A stretch of 64,000 nt of DNA from Lonicera japonica (Eukaryota > Streptophyta > Magnoliopsida > Dipsacales > Caprifoliaceae). The translations under genes were made by a program, and so were the position numbers. The notes under the pieces were generated by a model, which did no database searches, had not been told where the DNA came from, and saw only the letters and a list, made by a program, of their open reading frames with translations. The DNA is taken from positions 8,759,411 to 8,823,410 of the forward strand of contig CM038467.1 in assembly GCA_021464415.1 (NCBI GenBank). The letters run 5' to 3'. Below are positions 32,912 to 45,126 of this stretch, piece after piece (position 1 is the first letter of the stretch; each line of letters starts with the position of its first letter).

Positions 32912-34464
32912 TTATAAATTAAATTAAGGTAAAAGAAGAAAAAAATTCATGATTGCATTAAATCAAGGTGGAGGTTTGACTTTTACCATGCCCCAACATG
33001 TACGGTTGATTAAAGTGAAAGTTGTGCCATCTCATAAGAACATGCAGGACTGGAGAGCTAAATCTAAAGGGATTCTAATATGATGAGGCTCGTGCAAGGT
33101 AAGATGTTAACACCAGCAATAGTAAACACTCATCACATCGCATCACATGCCTACAAAAAAAATGATTATTGGGTATGCCTGGTTCCTTTTTTTATCTCAT
33201 TACGTACAGATCAACTGATTTATTTCTTTATATATATATATATTTAACTTAAATCCCAAAGTGCGCTATATATAATTATATCTTTGAAAGTACAAACAAA
33301 TGATGCACACTAGTGCTATTTAATTTAGACTACAATTTTCTTCCAATTATTTTGTCTCCCCTCTCCTGCAAATTTTCCATTAGTTTTTTATTACTTTTTT
33401 CCATGTTCGGTTTTTTCTTATAAGTTCATTCTCAAGGACGCCCTTACAAAAAGAAAATAAGAATCTTTAATTAACAGCAGATATAGGTCTCTAATTAATC
33501 TCACACGCCTTGAAGGCAATATTTTTTTTTGAAAAAATATTTTCCAGTATTAATTCTTACTATCCGGCATTTAATTTTATTTTTTAATTGGAGTTATAAG
33601 ACGTAACCCGTTCACATATTGTATTTTTGACTTGTGCTTTTTAGAAGTTACCTTGCATTGATATATTGGGATTTAGAAAAAATAAAATAAAATAATGATG
33701 AACGTACATGAAAACTATAATTCTTTGAATTTACTCAAACATTTTGAAATTCATTTATTTCTATTAGAAGTGGTGTGCTATGGTTTTAGTGCATTTCATA
33801 GAACAAGGCTTCTAGTTGTTTAAAATTGCATATATGATTGTGGAATATGTATACATATACATATATATATTAATGGTTTTATACCAAAAAAAAAAAAACA
33901 ATTTGTACTCGGGGTAGGTGAAATATTTTTCATCATTTTCAATTTTAATTGAGTTTATATATATATATATATATAATGCAGTCCCCTAATCATTTTAAAG
34001 CAGTTCACGTTTAAAACATCAATGTTATGTTCCTTCATTCTTTTCAACTCACTTTTCCTTTCAAGTAAAGCTAGCGTGTGGTAAAATATTGGAGTAGGTT
34101 TAGGGAGAAAGTTTTGTTGGAGTGATGTTTTAATTTTCATTTCTTGCAGAAGCAAATATTGCCCTGCTAGGAGTGCAGAGTTCCCAAATTTTATCAAATG
34201 CCGATTTTATTTTCTATATAGACATATGTGGAAAACTTATCCCCAATACGCTAACAAAAAAACATATAAAGTGAATGAATTGTTTTAATAAAAAGCAAAA
34301 AATAAAAATTGAATTTAACTGTCTCACGTTCTAATCTTTCTAGTTAATATAATTAATGTTTAATTCAAGACAAAAAGCTCATTTGACCAAGTTCCATCTC
34401 CAATCTTATTACACTTTTTACTCTTCAACGTCAAATTTATTGATCTATGCACTATTTGTAGTCA

Positions 34465-34504
<40 letters not shown>

Positions 34505-37490
34505 GAGTATGACTTTATTTGGACTTAATCTCCGAGGCAGTTAAGAGGTAATATATCTGAGGTGAGAAAAACTTTCCAACCATTTTTGGTAAACGAATTT
34601 GGCTGATTTTTGCACCCAATTAACAGAAGTCTTCAAAAGACGGTGAATTCAGCAGGAAAAATTTGACCTTTTTAGGGAAAAATAAATGAAAAATAGATTG
34701 AATGAAAATTTGATCAATTGGACAAAGAATTTAGAGTTGATGTGAAAATTCAATGCCCAAGCATGTGCAGATGAGAAAAACCAATGGTGGAGAGGGAAAG
34801 CGGCCAGGGACACATGGCAGAAGTATTTTGTGCCACATGTTAATTGGATGAGGATGTTGCCACGTAACCATCACTAACACAGTCACCATCCTCTGACCAC
34901 CAAAAGCCATCAACCGACTAACATGTTAACATGGTTCTGTACCTTTTATGAGTTCATATATCCCAATCACCCATTGGTCCAGTGTCCAACTACTTTTAAA
35001 TTCAGAATCCAATTACGACCAATGCAATTTTTTTAATTATCAATTGGTAGTATTTTTTTTTTTTTTTTTTTATAAACAAAAACTAATTTGAAATGACCAC
35101 TAATCCAAAATTTAATATATCCCCACTTTCCTCAAACTCAACTCCCTAACAAAGACCCTTCACGTCTGTTTTGTCCCCAATTGCTTTTTATTCAAGAGTT
35201 CATCTCCACTGTCCTCTTCATCAACGGCTCTACTCGCTTCTCTTATCCTTAATCTACGGCTCTACCATTTTGGTGCTACTCTGGCTGGATTATGAGGCTA
35301 CGTAATCATTCTAACGATTATTAATTATTTTAATGTCAGACAATTCAAAGCCGGGGGTGGTTAGGCCTCTCGATGGGTTGAGCAGGCCCAATAAGCCAGG
35401 GATTATTTTAATGTTATACAACAATTTACACTAAAAAAAAAGAGTATTTATTCATTTTTTTATTTTTTTAGTACTAATAAAGTGTAGGTCAAGGTTAAAC
35501 ATTGAATACGTGATTATTAATCATTGAGTCCAAGCTTACGAGCAAATTGAAAATAATTCAGATTAAGCTAATTAAATACTTCAAGACCGACTCATATTTT
35601 AGTACTATCAATGGTTATAAATTGAGTCATTTAAAAAAAAAAAAAGTAACTCGTATTTCAGTATTATTAATGATCATAAACTATTAAATTATGTTAAAAG
35701 TAATTTTCCATAAAAAATTTAAATCTTAAAACAGGACAATTAATTATAAATAAAGAGTAATTTTGGTCCATTTTATTAGAATAGATATTGGGGCGTATCG
35801 TAGTCTCAGAATCTGGACAAATATAATCAAATTTCTGGGAGGGATGAAATCCCCATGTGGGGGAGTAGCTTTCAGTTTCACTATAGTGTGCGTCCATGTC
35901 AGCAAATTGACGCATTGTACGCCTTTATCCAGGGACATGTGTCTGCTGCACCCGTTGACACGTGTCGCATTTTCTAGAGGTTTTTCAGTGTCATGTTAGT
36001 GTTAAGATTGCGTATTATTTGTTGGGGTGGAGTTGCGGCGTGGTTTGCGGTCCAAAAATTAAATTATTTAAAAAAACAAAAAGAAGATTCAGAATAAAGG
36101 TGATGAGTGCTGAGAAAACAGAAGCAAACTTGGGCCCACTAATGGGCCATAAAGTTTGATTTGTAGAGCAAAAGCATGTGCCCATTATCATTAAGTCTAA
36201 TCTAAATGCATCCCTAATTATATAATATTGTTATTAGCTTAATACATTAAAAATAAAATATTAGTCAAGACTTAAAAATAGTGCAACCCTTACTTCAATT
36301 CTCCCTAAATTCTTAGGTAGACCAAAAAATTACTGATTTTACTAAAGAATGGAAAATATCTCAACTAAATCAAACCGGCCCTAAGCTTTCTGACCATTTT
36401 ACAAAATCAACCAATTGATCAAATGCATTGTTCCGTTAATTGTGCAAAGTTGTGAATTCTTCAAAATTACGTCTCTTATTTCGATAAAATCCTTCTGCAG
36501 TACGTACGTGTTGGGTTTATCCTCATTAGATTAAAGTGGGAGGATAATTAATTCACCTATCACTTGTTTATCTGAAAATTAAGAAATATAGAAAGAAAAA
36601 AAAGGTGTTAATTTATTTTTATATTTTAAAAAGGAAAGGTCTAAGTGTTTCTCTTTATAACAATAATAACAAAAACCACCTAATTCCTAAATTCGAATGG
36701 ATGCATTTTTACGTAGGCTGCCTATTATTAAATGTTAAGCATTTGTAGCGTAGCTTTTTAATGGCGAATCAAGATAAATGGTAGGGTCCTGTGAAATCTA
36801 AAAGATTTATTTCAATTTTTATTAAACTAATGGGGACAGAGTTAGTTGTTTTCCATTTCTTTCTGATTGTAAATATCCCACTTGATTAGGACGTTCAAAC
36901 ACATTATTATTAATAACTCATATAACAAATCTCCTTTTTTAATATATAAAGGATCTCCCCAGTTAGCCTTGACAAAATTAACCTTGTCATTTAGAAAAAG
37001 GAAAGTAATAGTATTACGGTACTACATTGTAGTATTCCTATTCAAATTGCACAAAGTGCAATTTTTAAGTGGAAGTGAGGAAAAGAAATAACAAAATTAA
37101 TACAGTTGTGCGTGATATATATATATATATATATATAAAGGGTTGTAATTCAACAAACAAAGAAATTTAGTCTAGTATGAACACTTTTAGCGCCTCACTT
37201 AGTCACTTGGGATGACACTAGCAAGGGTGGACCAGTATTGGCCGGGTTGATTAGGCTAGAGTTGGCTCAATCTATTTTTTGTTTAAAAGTATTTTGAATA
37301 CATACAATGCATTAGTTATTTAAATATAAGTAATTTAATAATAATAAAAGATCTTTTTATGAAATAAAAGAGTGCAGGAAAAAAAAATCTTAAATTGTTT
37401 CAATAATTGGTGAAATTTCTTAGGATTTTATATAATAGTGGATAACCAAGTTTGGCCCATTAACTGATAACTTTATAACCATTTTTAAGG
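32912..37490. other. AT-rich intergenic, no gene
   Basis: Microsatellites: (AT)n near 33229-33242, 33957-33976, 34470-34501 and 37117-37137. T/A runs at 35046-35070 and 35632-35645. 35343-35400 contains AGGCCCAATAAGCCAGGG-like repeat debris related in style to that at 28.3-29.1 kb. No open frame has recognisable family features. Confidence 0.5.
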
Positions 37491-37498
37491 GAGTTCTT

Positions 37499-38314
37499 AA
37501 ATAAACCCACATAATCTTTTCTCTCACCCCACTTATTTTTTAAAAAACCTTTCAATTCACCCCAATGGTGGGGTGAGTTTACTGAATGAACTATTGGGAC
37601 CTTAGTTTTGTCGTCGCTAAAACTAAAATATGAAAATCTTATATAAATCCATAAAAATATTTTTTATCGAAAACATTCACCTACCTCATCTTTTTTATAC
37701 AAGCTAACGACATACCACCTCTTTTTTATAAATCAAATAATAAATTTATTTTTTTACTGCACATCTACCAAGTTCATTATTGAACTCACAAAATTTCTAG
37801 TTAGAGATAGGGTCAAGCCCCATAAGTGACAATTTCAAAGATAGTAAAGTGTAAATTTGAAAAATAAAAACAACAACAACAATAGTTTTAGACTTTTAGG
37901 AGACCAACTGTTTAAAATAAACACCTGATCAAAGTAAAAATTAATTAGTTAACACAAGATGGTTATTCCAACCGTTTCCACTAGCTAAAATAAAATTTTA
38001 ATCTTCGTAATTTTATTGTCTCCTTTACGGCTGTATTTAATAAATTGAAAAAATAAAATATCTTTTATAAAAATAAATCATTTATTAAAATATTTTGGAA
38101 TTAGAGTTGTAGAATTATTTGGTAGAAAGAATGGACCTTTTTAATTTTAAAATATTTAATTGAGTGAAAAGATAAATTAGTGGCAATTTTTTCAAGTACA
38201 GAAACTCGGGTGAGAAGAAAGAATCTTACGCTATTTTTTAGGTTAAGATTGACGTAATATTGACTTTTGGTGGGGGTGAGAAGACAGATTATGTGGGTGT
38301 ATTTAAGAACACCC
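37499..38314. mobile_element. hAT-like non-autonomous element, 816 bp
   Basis: Terminal inverted repeats of at least 28 bp: left GGGAGTTCTTAAATAAACCC, right (inverted) GGGTGTTCTTAAATACACCC, both continuing ACATAATCT, with two mismatches in 28. Perfect 8-bp target duplications ATTTTTAA flank it (37491-37498, 38315-38322), the length typical of hAT. Interior is AT-rich with no transposase. Also called an 8-bp-TSD MITE. Confidence 0.85.
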
Positions 38315-38696
38315 ATTTTTAATGTACAATATTAAATTAAATTATTTATATTATTAGCTCTATCTTCTTTAAAAATTAAATCCAAATTAACCCTTGCATA
38401 TGCTAATGGAGACTTTCTCGTGTCTTTTTGTTTTCTAACAAACAATTTTATCTCCCTCCCTTCCTATTAAAATATTTTTATTTACCTAGATGACTCATCC
38501 ACTTTCATCAAGCCGTATTGTAAATTCGAAAAAAAAGGGGAGGTGGGGTGGGGTTATGTTAACGGCCGAAACTAACCGATAAATAGATTGATGAAATCCC
38601 CTTAAAACCGGTAAATTACGAAGGAAGTAGTTGAGGGTCCCATGCATTATGTTATCGTTTAGTTATAATCACACCATTACCCTCCGATCCCCTGCT

Positions 38697-38706
38697 TTAT
38701 AAAAAC
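38697..38706 (+). promoter_or_regulatory. TATA box of the pectate lyase gene
   Basis: TTTATAAAAA about 90 bases before the start codon, followed by a CT-rich leader (TTCTCCCTCTCTATCC). Position and context fit a plant core promoter. Confidence 0.65.
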
Positions 38707-38793
38707 GCTAATCCCTTCTCCCTTTCTTCCCCACCTTCACATTCATTTCTCCCTCTCTATCCTCACTGCTTCCCATTTGAGAGAGAAATTAAG

Positions 38794-40345
38794 ATGGCTA
38801 CTTCTTCATTACTCGTCTTCCTCTTCTCTCTCTTAAGTACAACCCCATACCTCATTTATTCCTCCCCAGTCAAAGACCCTGATTCAATTGTACATCAAGT
38901 AAACAGGTAATTTACAGTCATTCAATGCGAAATGATTCTTTTATTTAATTTATATGAGCTAACAGTGTACTACATTTTTTAATTCCGGCAGGAAAATAAA
39001 TGACACGAGGAGGAACTTGGGCTATCTCTCTTGTGGGACCGGTAACCCAATCGACGACTGCTGGCGGTGCGACCCTAACTGGGAGAAGAACCGCCAGCGG
39101 CTAGCCGACTGCGGCATTGGCTTTGGCAAGAATGCCATTGGTGGCCGAGATGGTAAGATTTATGTGGTTACAGACTCTGGTGATGACAACCCAGTCACAC
39201 CGAAACCTGGGACCCTGCGCCACGCGGTCATCCAGGACGAGCCTCTATGGATAATATTCGCACGCGATATGTCGATCCAATTGAAGGAGGAATTGATAAT
39301 GAACTCTTTTAAGACCATTGATGGTAGAGGAGCCAGTGTGCACATTGCCGGTGGTCCGTGTATTACCATACAATACGTGACTAACATCATCATACATGGC
39401 ATTCACATACACGATTGCAAGCAGGGAGGGAATGCTATGGTGAGGAGCTCCCCACGGCACTACGGGTGGAGGACTATATCGGACGGTGATGGAGTGTCCA
39501 TCTTTGGGGGTAGCCATGTGTGGGTGGACCATTGCTCTTTATCAAACTGCCAAGATGGGCTTATTGATGCTATAATGGGGTCCACCGCTATCACGATTTC
39601 GAACAATTATATGACCCACCATGATAAGGTCATGCTTTTGGGTCACAGTGATTCTTACACTGCAGACAAGAACATGCAAGTCACAATTGCCTTCAATCAT
39701 TTTGGGGAAGGCCTTGTTCAAAGGATGCCAAGGTAAAAAAATAACAGTACAAAAGACGCACATACTTATTACTGGACCAGTTTATTTGCCCAATTCTACG
39801 CTGTTGGGTAGAATTTGGTTAAATAAATTGACATCATATATTATATATCGTACGTCCTAAGAAAATATCTCTCTGATTTGGACGTGCAGATGTAGGCACG
39901 GCTATTTTCATGTGGTGAACAATGATTACACGCACTGGGAAATGTACGCGATTGGAGGGAGTGCAGAGCCGACCATTAACAGCCAGGGCAATAGATTTGT
40001 GGCACCTGATAGGAGATTCAGCAAAGAGGTAAAAACCCACATATATATATATATATGCATGCATCACTTTTAGCAAAAATCAATTGATTAATATATAACA
40101 ATGTTGAATTAATTAAATGCAGGTTACTAAAACACGAGGATGCACCAGAGAGTCAATGGAAGAATTGGAATTGGAGATCAGAAGGGGACTTGATGCTCAA
40201 TGGTGCCTATTTTACGGCCTCCGGTGCTGGAGCTTCGTCTAGTTACGCTAGGGCATCCAGCCTGGGGGCTAGACCATCTTCTCTAGTGGGTCCGCTTACG
40301 ACCGGGTCGGGTGTACTTAACTGCAGGAAGGGTTCACGTTGCTAA
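38794..40345 (+). CDS. pectate lyase (PL1 family), last exon frameshifted
   Basis: Exons: 38794-38906, 38992-39732, 39890-40028, 40123-40345, all GT-AG. Residues 1-24 form a secretory signal ([20 protein letters not shown]). Family hallmarks: [13 protein letters not shown], the Ca-binding [39 protein letters not shown], and the substrate/catalytic region [22 protein letters not shown]1 enzymes cut de-esterified homogalacturonan in the cell wall by beta-elimination, with Ca2+. The last exon has one base too many near the AAAA run at 40129-40132. As written, the frame leaves the family sequence after Lys334 and stops at 40240-40242 (370 aa). Without one base the frame continues through [19 protein letters not shown] to the TAA at 40343-40345 (404 aa, normal size). 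Splice signals and all other exons are clean, so sequencing error or very recent loss is likely. Confidence 0.92.
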
Positions 40346-40651
40346 TTAACGAGACTATTTTTTTTTTTGTTTTTAATAGCAAAGTTGGTCTTTGTTAATT
40401 TAGCATTGATTTGCTACAGCATTGTGACAAGAAAATAGGCCACAATTTTTATTTGTTTAATTTTCTTTTATGTTGAATACAACCTCGGCCTCAATCTGAT
40501 ACTCTGTAAATCATCTGGTGTTAAGACTCTGTTTGGTGATTCAGAGAAAGATTGGGCACAGAAGTGTTGATATACTTAAGAATTATTATTACTATATATA
40601 ATTAAATTAAATATGAATGAAAGTAATTTTATGAAATGACGGTTTCTCACT

Positions 40652-40686
<35 letters not shown>

Positions 40687-41210
40687 TCACAGCACATGTA
40701 AGCATATGATTAGATCTTAACTCCATCCAAGGAAGTGCCAAAGGAAACAGTTATTCAAGTGAAGACAAACACTTACCAAATCCCAAATTCCAAGTTATTA
40801 AAGTGTTAAATGGATTTTTAATATCCAGCGGCAAAGTTTAATTAGTTGATATGAGATGACGGACAGAGTTTAAATTTTTTGTTGTAATCCTAAAAATTAA
40901 TGAATAGATTCCATTCCACTCCACTCCATGCCATGTAGTTTAATTTTCTTTAAAGGGAGGAATCTGATACTCATTTATGGATTAAAACAAGAAGCTAGTT
41001 TATACAATTTGTTTTTATTTTACAATATCAAAAACTATTTCCAACCATTGAATATATATAATTAATATGCTACTCAATAAAATTGCACATTTACTTGTAA
41101 ATGTTGTGTTCACAATGGAAATATAATATAATATGGGTTTGATTAGCATGGTAAATGAAAAATGTTTGATTTGTTTTTACACTATCTTTTATATCTCAAA
41201 AGTAAATTAA
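40346..41210. other. pectate lyase 3' flank
   Basis: 3' UTR region and AT-rich spacer. A (CT)n microsatellite lies at about 40660-40686. No gene. Confidence 0.6.
40660..40686. repeat. (CT)n microsatellite
   Basis: About 13 CT units. Confidence 0.9.
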
Positions 41211-41409
41211 GGGTGTGTTTGTTTTTTTTAACCTTTGAATGCTGAGTGCTAAATGCTGCGGAATTAATGATTCTTAATGCTGAATGTTTAATTATAAAAA
41301 AAAAATAGTCGTTGATCTCTTAATGATTTAAAAAAACAAACACCATATGATACATTTGAAAGCTTAAAACTTTTTCATTAAGTATTCAGAGGTAAAAACA
41401 AACACCATC
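41211..41409. mobile_element. small MITE, about 199 bp
   Basis: Left end GGGTGTGTTTGTTTTT..AACC, right end (inverted) GATGGTGTTTGTTTTTACC. TAA lies at both borders (41208-41210, 41410-41412). Interior inverted phrases GAATGCTGAGTGCT and TTAAGTATTCAGAGG. Non-coding. Confidence 0.6.
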
Positions 41410-42409
41410 TAATTATACAGTAAGAAAAATATTTTGTTGTCTTTTTTCTATTACCGACTAAAAAGGCAAAAATAATTTTTTTACTCTTGAGAATAAATTT
41501 GAACAAATCAGAGTAATGCAAAATGGGGTCCAACTTTAAAGGGCCCAATTGTCGGTTAGAGGTGGGGCTCTAATTTTGGTGCCTAAAAATTAGGGAATAG
41601 AGAAGATTAGGTTCCGATAGGGACAAAAAGAAGAGAAAGCACATGCAAATTAATCTTCTTTTGATGTATACTGTCACGACCCAGTTAGAGCATTCCAATG
41701 ACTGGAATATGGACATGTAAGCTTTCAACCTTCAAAACAAGTTCAAGTCTAAACACCAATTTGTAAATTAAGACTTCCTTTTTTTTTTTTATACATATAA
41801 CATATTTTACCACTTGTGTTTAAGCGTAAATATATAAATTATGATTTCCATATTCTACAGCAGAAAAAAAAGAAAGAAAGAAAACTCCATGGTACTGCTG
41901 ACAAATGATAAAATAATTGTTGAAGTTCTAACACAGAGATCAATTGAATTTAAATTTGTTAATTATTTTCTAAATTAATCAAGTGAAGGAATGGTATTAA
42001 CTTCAGATTTGTAAGGTATATAACTCTGGATCCAGTTCCAGTCAAAGTTAGACGGTAAAGTGGAACGGGAATTGAGGAAGAAATGAAACAGGATTGAGGA
42101 AAAGGACGGAGTAATGTATAATTTCAAATTTTATCGAGAAAAGAGGGAAAAAGTAGGAAAAATAAACTATGTTTTTTTACTTTTTGTCCCGGCATGGCAC
42201 CTACCTACATACTTGTATTAACACGCCTTACGAACATAATCATCATTCTTATTAAAAATAACCATTAAATAACGAGAAACTTATATGTATAATATGATCA
42301 CCATATTCAAATATTGTTGCGGTGTCTAAAAATTGACAAATTTAAAATAGAGAAAATTAAAACTTAACATTGGTGATTGATAATCAAAAAGTATAGTGTA
42401 AGCACTTAA
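41410..42409. other. AT-rich intergenic, no gene
   Basis: Nothing beyond short A/T runs and an AAAGAAAGAAAG tract near 41871-41882. Confidence 0.5.
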
Positions 42410-42851
42410 GGACCCGTTTGGTTGCGTAAATTACTTAATTTTAGAATTAGTTAATTTTCGATTGAAGAATTATGAATTTGCTCATTTATGAATAATTCAA
42501 TTCTAATTCAAGTAGTGTTTGAAAAACTTAAATGAGAAATTCTAATTGTTAGAATAAAAACATGTTTTCTATTATTTTATGGTATTTAAATTTTTGTCTA
42601 GATGCATCAACATCATGGGTAAAAACTAGATCTTTTCAAAAAATAGAGTTATAATGAATTATCTAATTTTAGAATTAGGCAATTTCAAGTTTTACTTGAA
42701 ATGACTTAATTTGAGTTTTTGTGAATCAACTTGAATTATCATATTTACAATTATTCAATTTACACAACCAAACACTAATAAATGAAAATTTTGTAAATTA
42801 ATTAATTGTAAATTATCTAATTCGCAATTTGAAGGACAACCAAACGGATCC
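42410..42851. mobile_element. Harbinger-like MITE, 442 bp
   Basis: Ends GGACCCGTTTGGTTGCGTAA and, inverted, GGATCCGTTTGGTTGTCCTT. TAA duplications at 42407-42409 and 42852-42854. A second inner pair (AGTGTTTG near 42513, CCAAACACTAATAAATG near 42768) suggests a nested structure. Non-coding. Confidence 0.8.
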
Positions 42852-44320
42852 TAAATTAATCGCAAATAACCAAGCAAAAGTTACAAGAATAATAATGGGC
42901 ACAATTTCAGTTAAAACAGTTGTAAAGATAGTTTATGTTTACAACTAAGGAATTCAAATGAACTCTCGACCCTTTTCCACTCTTCTTGAAATGTCAGCCA
43001 CTTATTGTTTTACAAAACTCTCATCAAGACCGTTCATATATGTTTAGGCACATACTTTTAATATCCATATACGGTATCTCTTTCAGAAAGAAAAATATAA
43101 ATCTTAGAATAAGGAAAGTAAAGTGATGTGATCGAGGAGGATATTAAGCATTAATGCCAATGGTGTTGCTAGCAAGAGCAAAGGTTGAAAAAGAAGTAGT
43201 AATTGGGCTTTTGACAATGATGCTTAAAAGAAAGCATGTGGCAGACAAAATACTAGAAAAGGACCTAATTAAATGGGAGAATAAACCAAAGTAAGAGGAC
43301 CAATACACCATCCATCCATCCATCCATCCATCACGCTAGCTAGCTAGCTTGCTGCATCAACCCAACATGCATTAGACAGACACCAACCATCTTTACTATT
43401 CATTTTCAAATCTCTAATCCCCTCCATCTTTCCTAATTTTAATCTCTCTCCCTCTATTTTTAGTTTGGTCATGGATTTTTCAAAAGTATACATGTGAGTT
43501 GTTTTGTGTATATGCATAAATAAATTGGGGCTAGACTAGAATTTTGTTCATATTTAAAAATTATTGTAAAGTGATTGCATATGCTCTAGTAATAAACCAA
43601 TCCGAGGTCTTATTTAAGTTTATGCATGTCATAATAATAATAAATAATAATAAAAAAAACCCTTCCTTGTGGCCTCAACCTCACAAAATTCTTATGTTTT
43701 GAAAGTTTTAACACTACTTTTGGGAAATATATATTTAGTATTACATTTTTCACATACATGCATGGTCCATAAAGAGATCCATTCAAATTTATTGTATAAT
43801 TTTTTTAAATCAATGAAATATACAAGAAGAGTGTTATTGGACGACTCCAACTTTAGTCCATGTCTTCTGAATCAATAAAATATTAATCATTGCATGAACA
43901 AAACTAAAAAGCCAGTCAAACATGGGATGCTTTTTCCTATATGTACAAAGTTTAGTTCAATTCTAATAAATTAACTGTTAATAGTAGCAATTTAAGTGAT
44001 TTTTAATTACCCAAAGTCTCTCTAGACGCAAAGCCAAATTCATTAGCTTGAGTTAAGAAAAAAATTAAAAGAAGGAACAGTAAAAACACGAGACAATATA
44101 TATATATATATATATATATACAGTTTAATTAAGGTTTCTGTTACTGACAACATGAAATTTAATTAATCAATGTTTTGTTCATTAGCATTTGTCTCAACCA
44201 TTGGTCCCTAAAACACATCAAGGCTTGAGATATGGGCATTAGGCACCCAGCCCCAGCTTGCGATTAGTTTTTCGTTCATCTGTCTTCAAAATTCAGATCA
44301 GTGTGATGATTATGAATTAA
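42852..44320. other. AT-rich intergenic with microsatellites
   Basis: (CCAT)n at about 43308-43332 is followed directly by (GCTA)n at about 43335-43350. (AT)n lies near 44097-44120. The open frame at 43669-43878 has no family features and no splice context. Confidence 0.5.
43308..43350. repeat. compound (CCAT)n-(GCTA)n microsatellite
   Basis: Six CCAT units then about four GCTA units. Confidence 0.9.
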
Positions 44321-45123
44321 GGAGGTATATATATTTAATTCAACTTTCAAAAGATTTTTATATATATTTTTTAAATTCATATATTCTTTTAAATCTATAT
44401 AGTCTCTAATTTTCTTTAATAAATCTAAAGAATGGATTCTTTATTATTTCTATAGATTTTAATAAATTTATTGATTCTTCTAATTATAATAAAATTATCA
44501 AAAGATAAATAATAAAAGAATTTTGATTACGACTTTAAAGTAATAAGCAAATTATAAATCCGCCGCAAAGGATTCGGATCGAGTCTAAAAACCAAATGGA
44601 TTGGTTTTTTTTGCCCTTTCTATTTGTATAAAAAAAATTATAAAAGGGGAGGAAAAAAAATTAAGGAGGCAACATATCTATAGTTTCGGAAAAAAATGAC
44701 TAGTTGGATAATTAAAATTTTGAAAGTAACGATATTTAAAAAGAAAAAGAAGCTTTAGATAGAATAAATGAAGTGAAGAGATTTAAATAGATTATAGAGA
44801 CGAAGAATAACTAATATATAAGGTTTGAAAAAAGAAGATGGTTTAGATAGAGAGGATGGAGTGGAAATATTTAATAGATTAGAGAGATATGAATAAATAA
44901 TACCTAGAGTTGAGATGGAAAAGAAATCTATACAAAAATGTTCTGCTTGAAAAAAAGATTTGTTAGTGAATTTGTTATTCATAAAAATACTCTCAAATCT
45001 ATTAATTTATAAAATCAATTGAATACCACAAGATTTTAAAAAACTTTTTAAAATTCCAATTGAATACCCATGGACTTTCAAAATCCAAAAAAATCTTATA
45101 AAATCTAAATTGAATACACCCCC
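44321..45123. mobile_element. large MITE, about 803 bp
   Basis: The right end (inverted) reads GGGGGTGTATTCAATTTAG, a common plant element terminus. The left end is a diverged GGAGGTATATATATTTAATT. TAA flanks both (44318-44320, 45124-45126). Long inverted A/T-rich arms (AGATTTT, AAAATCT phrases) run inwards. Non-coding; the left end is more eroded. Confidence 0.6.
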
Positions 45124-45126
45124 TAA

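Noticed and set aside
34470..34501. AT palindromes as regulatory cruciforms or TATA boxes
   Set aside because: Simple (AT)n runs occur throughout the window with no gene nearby; no reason to assign function.
38794..40345. Calling the pectate lyase an old pseudogene
   Set aside because: Only one single-base disruption is present; all splice sites and catalytic motifs are intact, so a recent mutation or sequence error is more likely.
43669..43878. 69-codon frame starting MASTSQNSYV
   Set aside because: No recognisable family, no splice partners, AT-rich; not supported as a gene.
44755..44982. 75-codon minus-strand frame
   Set aside because: Lies wholly within the 44321-45123 MITE and is A/T-driven.
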